A stretch of 64,000 nt of DNA from Bacteroidetes bacterium MedPE-SWsnd-G1 (GTDB lineage Bacteria; Bacteroidota; Bacteroidia; Flavobacteriales; Flavobacteriaceae), in assembly GCA_001874265.1 (NCBI GenBank), contig MPDD01000004.1:60165-124164 (forward strand). Reading direction: 5' to 3'. Positions within the stretch are counted from its first letter, which is position 1, and the number at the start of each line of letters is the position of its first letter. The notes under the pieces are model-generated. The model saw nothing but the letters and a program-made list of their open reading frames with translations, did no database searches and was not told the DNA's origin. Shown here piece after piece: positions 62,437-64,000 of the stretch. Both the position numbers and the translations under genes were made by a program.

Positions 62437-64000
62437 TTACTCTTTTATTATTCTACGTGCAGGAACAGGCGCTTGAATATTTAATTCTTTTAATTTATCA
62501 AAAATCTCTAACTGAACTTCATGATCAATGGTAAGTGTTTCTGAAAATGTACTCCAATACCATAATTCGAACAATAAATTCCCTTCTGGTTCGTAACCTT
62601 TAAAAAATACTCTTGGTTCCGGGTCTTTAAAAGTTTTAGGGTGCTTTGAAGCAATTTCAAGAAACAACGCGATCATATCATTTGGGTCCACATTGGGAGC
62701 CGTTTTAATTTCCTTTTTACTTCTTCTATCTCTATTGCTTAAGGTCCAGTTAACTACCTTCTTAGAAATTAAATCTCCATTTGGAATAATTGCTTCATAT
62801 CCAGAATACGTTTTAATATTACTAGATCTAACACCAATACTTGTAACTACACCAAATTCGCTATCTACTTGAATGGCATCACCCAAGTTAATTGGTCTTT
62901 CAAATGCTAAAATTAAGCCTGCTATAAAGTTTAATACGACATTCTGCAATCCAAATCCAATACCTACACCCAACGCTCCAATTATAAAACCTAATTTATC
63001 TAGTTCAATACCTACTGAAGTTAACCCAATATAAAACCCGATGCAAATAAAAGCAATTCGTAAAATTAACGAAATCGCAGGTGCTACCCCTCTAGGTAAA
63101 ATATTTATCATCCATTCATCCTGAAATATGGATGAGGCCAACTTAGAGAATAATAAGGTAACGGATATAATAAAAGTGAAAGACAATATACCTCCTAATG
63201 AAATGGTGGTTTCGCCAACTTCCCATGTTATAAGTAATGTGTCATTTACCCAATCTTGAATAAAATCTAAAACTTCAAAACCTCTCAAAGAAAAATAAAA
63301 CCAAATAAGCATTCCTGTCCAAAACAAAATTGGTTGGAATCTTTTATGAGTTGCATTAACAATGGTGGACACCGTTTGCATTTCATACTTCTTACGAAGT
63401 TTAAAGGTAAGAACCACTAAACTGGTGATAACTTTTACTGATAAATACAAGACCATCATTAACAAGGCTGAAACTAACACTCCATTAAATACAAAGTGTG
63501 CCAAAGCGAGCATCCCAATTACATTTGCCACACCAGCAATTATCAATAAAATTATATATACCGGAGTAATTACTATAAAAACTCTATGAATACGGGTGAA
63601 ATCAGTTGGGTTTCTATTCATCAATTTTCTGGCATGAACAAATGCCCATGCCAAAACCAGCGTTTCAAATAATAATATATACCTATTTGCAAGTAAATTC
63701 GACTCTAAATAAGAACCAAAAATATTTAAAATATAAATTCCAAATAGAACAATTAGATAAATACGTATTCTATCATTGGTCAGTTTTGGCAATAAACTTA
63801 ATGTACCTAATAAAATTAAAAATATAAATAGTTCTGAAACATTAGGTATAAGTGCATCATAGAAAAATAGTGAAATTAACAATCCTACGGATATCGTAGC
63901 TGCAATGTAGTTTCTTAAAACAATTTTTGCCTGAATTTCAACCGGGTTGGTCAATTCATTCAATTTAATAATCCATTTCCGCTTAACGGCTAATAATAAG
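62437..64000 (-). CDS. Large MscS-type mechanosensitive channel (N terminus outside the window)
   Basis: At least 508 residues and the frame stays open to the right edge (upstream residues LLLAVKRKWIIK before a TTG at 63963), so the start is probably beyond the window. Many N-terminal helices, then the MscS pore helix GFIIGALGVGIGFGLQNVVLNF and the beta domain with GDAIQVDSEFGVVTSIGVRS and YEAIIPNGDLISKKVVNW. Opens on membrane stretch. Convergent with the SGNH gene, stop codons two bases apart. A start at the TTG is possible but less likely. Confidence 0.88.
   Translation of the reverse strand, partial: LLLAVKRKWIIKLNELTNPVEIQAKIVLRNYIAATISVGLLISLFFYDALIPNVSELFIFLILLGTLSLLPKLTNDRIRIYLIVLFGIYILNIFGSYLESNLLANRYILLFETLVLAWAFVHARKLMNRNPTDFTRIHRVFIVITPVYIILLIIAGVANVIGMLALAHFVFNGVLVSALLMMVLYLSVKVITSLVVLTFKLRKKYEMQTVSTIVNATHKRFQPILFWTGMLIWFYFSLRGFEVLDFIQDWVNDTLLITWEVGETTISLGGILSFTFIISVTLLFSKLASSIFQDEWMINILPRGVAPAISLILRIAFICIGFYIGLTSVGIELDKLGFIIGALGVGIGFGLQNVVLNFIAGLILAFERPINLGDAIQVDSEFGVVTSIGVRSSNIKTYSGYEAIIPNGDLISKKVVNWTLSNRDRRSKKEIKTAPNVDPNDMIALFLEIASKHPKTFKDPEPRVFFKGYEPEGNLLFELWYWSTFSETLTIDHEVQLEIFDKLKELNIQAPVPARRIIKE

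Overview
The window is AT-rich chromosomal DNA from a member of the Bacteroidota, most likely family Flavobacteriaceae. The signs are recurrent TAnnTTTG promoter elements, very A-rich leaders without strong Shine-Dalgarno sequences, lipoproteins with an acidic run after the lipid cysteine, a TonB-dependent receptor, a DUF4290-murA pair, an OstA-like protein and S9 and VPS10-type secreted proteins. The content is mostly core housekeeping. I see no phage, insertion sequence, CRISPR array, tRNA or rRNA gene.

Layout. 1-10838 (+): a gene tail, an outer-membrane barrel protein, a SpoU/TrmH rRNA methyltransferase, an M48 membrane protease, a long Rel/SpoT alarmone enzyme, a Fur-family regulator, purA, an OstA-like envelope protein and a class III aminotransferase. 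10881-11928: a tandem duplication of a small secreted protein with its upstream region. 11988-20468 (-): a membrane-anchored TlpA-type thioredoxin, a lipoprotein made of five ~110-residue repeats, a Crp/Fnr regulator, and two unrelated aconitases (acnA, acnB) in a row. 20469-20774 is a gene-free stretch with a long imperfect hairpin. 20775-25096: an acyltransferase and an HTTM/DoxX-like membrane protein (-), divergent from a putative PHM-like copper protein and an SCO copper chaperone (+). The end of the SCO gene overlaps the 3' end of the RNase P RNA gene (-). 25229-31518 (-): dnaJ, grpE, murA, DUF4290, pcrA/uvrD. 31712-36300: a small membrane protein, then a vitamin B12 uptake locus with a TonB receptor behind a cobalamin riboswitch (-) and a BtuF-like lipoprotein (+). 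36297-47448 (-): argE-like M20 peptidase, S9 peptidase, a parE-parC-mscS operon, an EamA transporter and ychF. 47518-53580: a sirtuin (+), then cutC, a glycosylasparaginase, a large VPS10/Asp-box secreted protein and a 2[4Fe-4S] ferredoxin (-). 53631-62435 (+): acyl-CoA reductase, serC, serA, a YggS PLP protein, an exonuclease with a decayed GIY-YIG domain, a Kv-type channel, miaA and a tandem SGNH esterase. A second MscS-type channel (-) runs off the right edge.

How the genes fit together. Stress and envelope functions recur: alarmone, Fur, DnaJ/GrpE, OstA and mechanosensitive channels. Central metabolism is represented by aconitases and serine synthesis. Metal and cofactor handling is a second theme: Fur, SCO, CutC in name, and B12 uptake. 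The best candidate for a little-described system is the divergent 20775-24796 locus. There a protein with a peptidylglycine-hydroxylase-like pattern (H-x-H, then a late Met cluster) is translationally coupled to an SCO protein that could load its copper. Other points of interest are the SCO/rnpB overlap, the zinc-less sirtuin, the inactivated GIY-YIG domain and promoters that seem to place transcription starts on the ATG. All family assignments come from reading motifs by eye; no database search was run.
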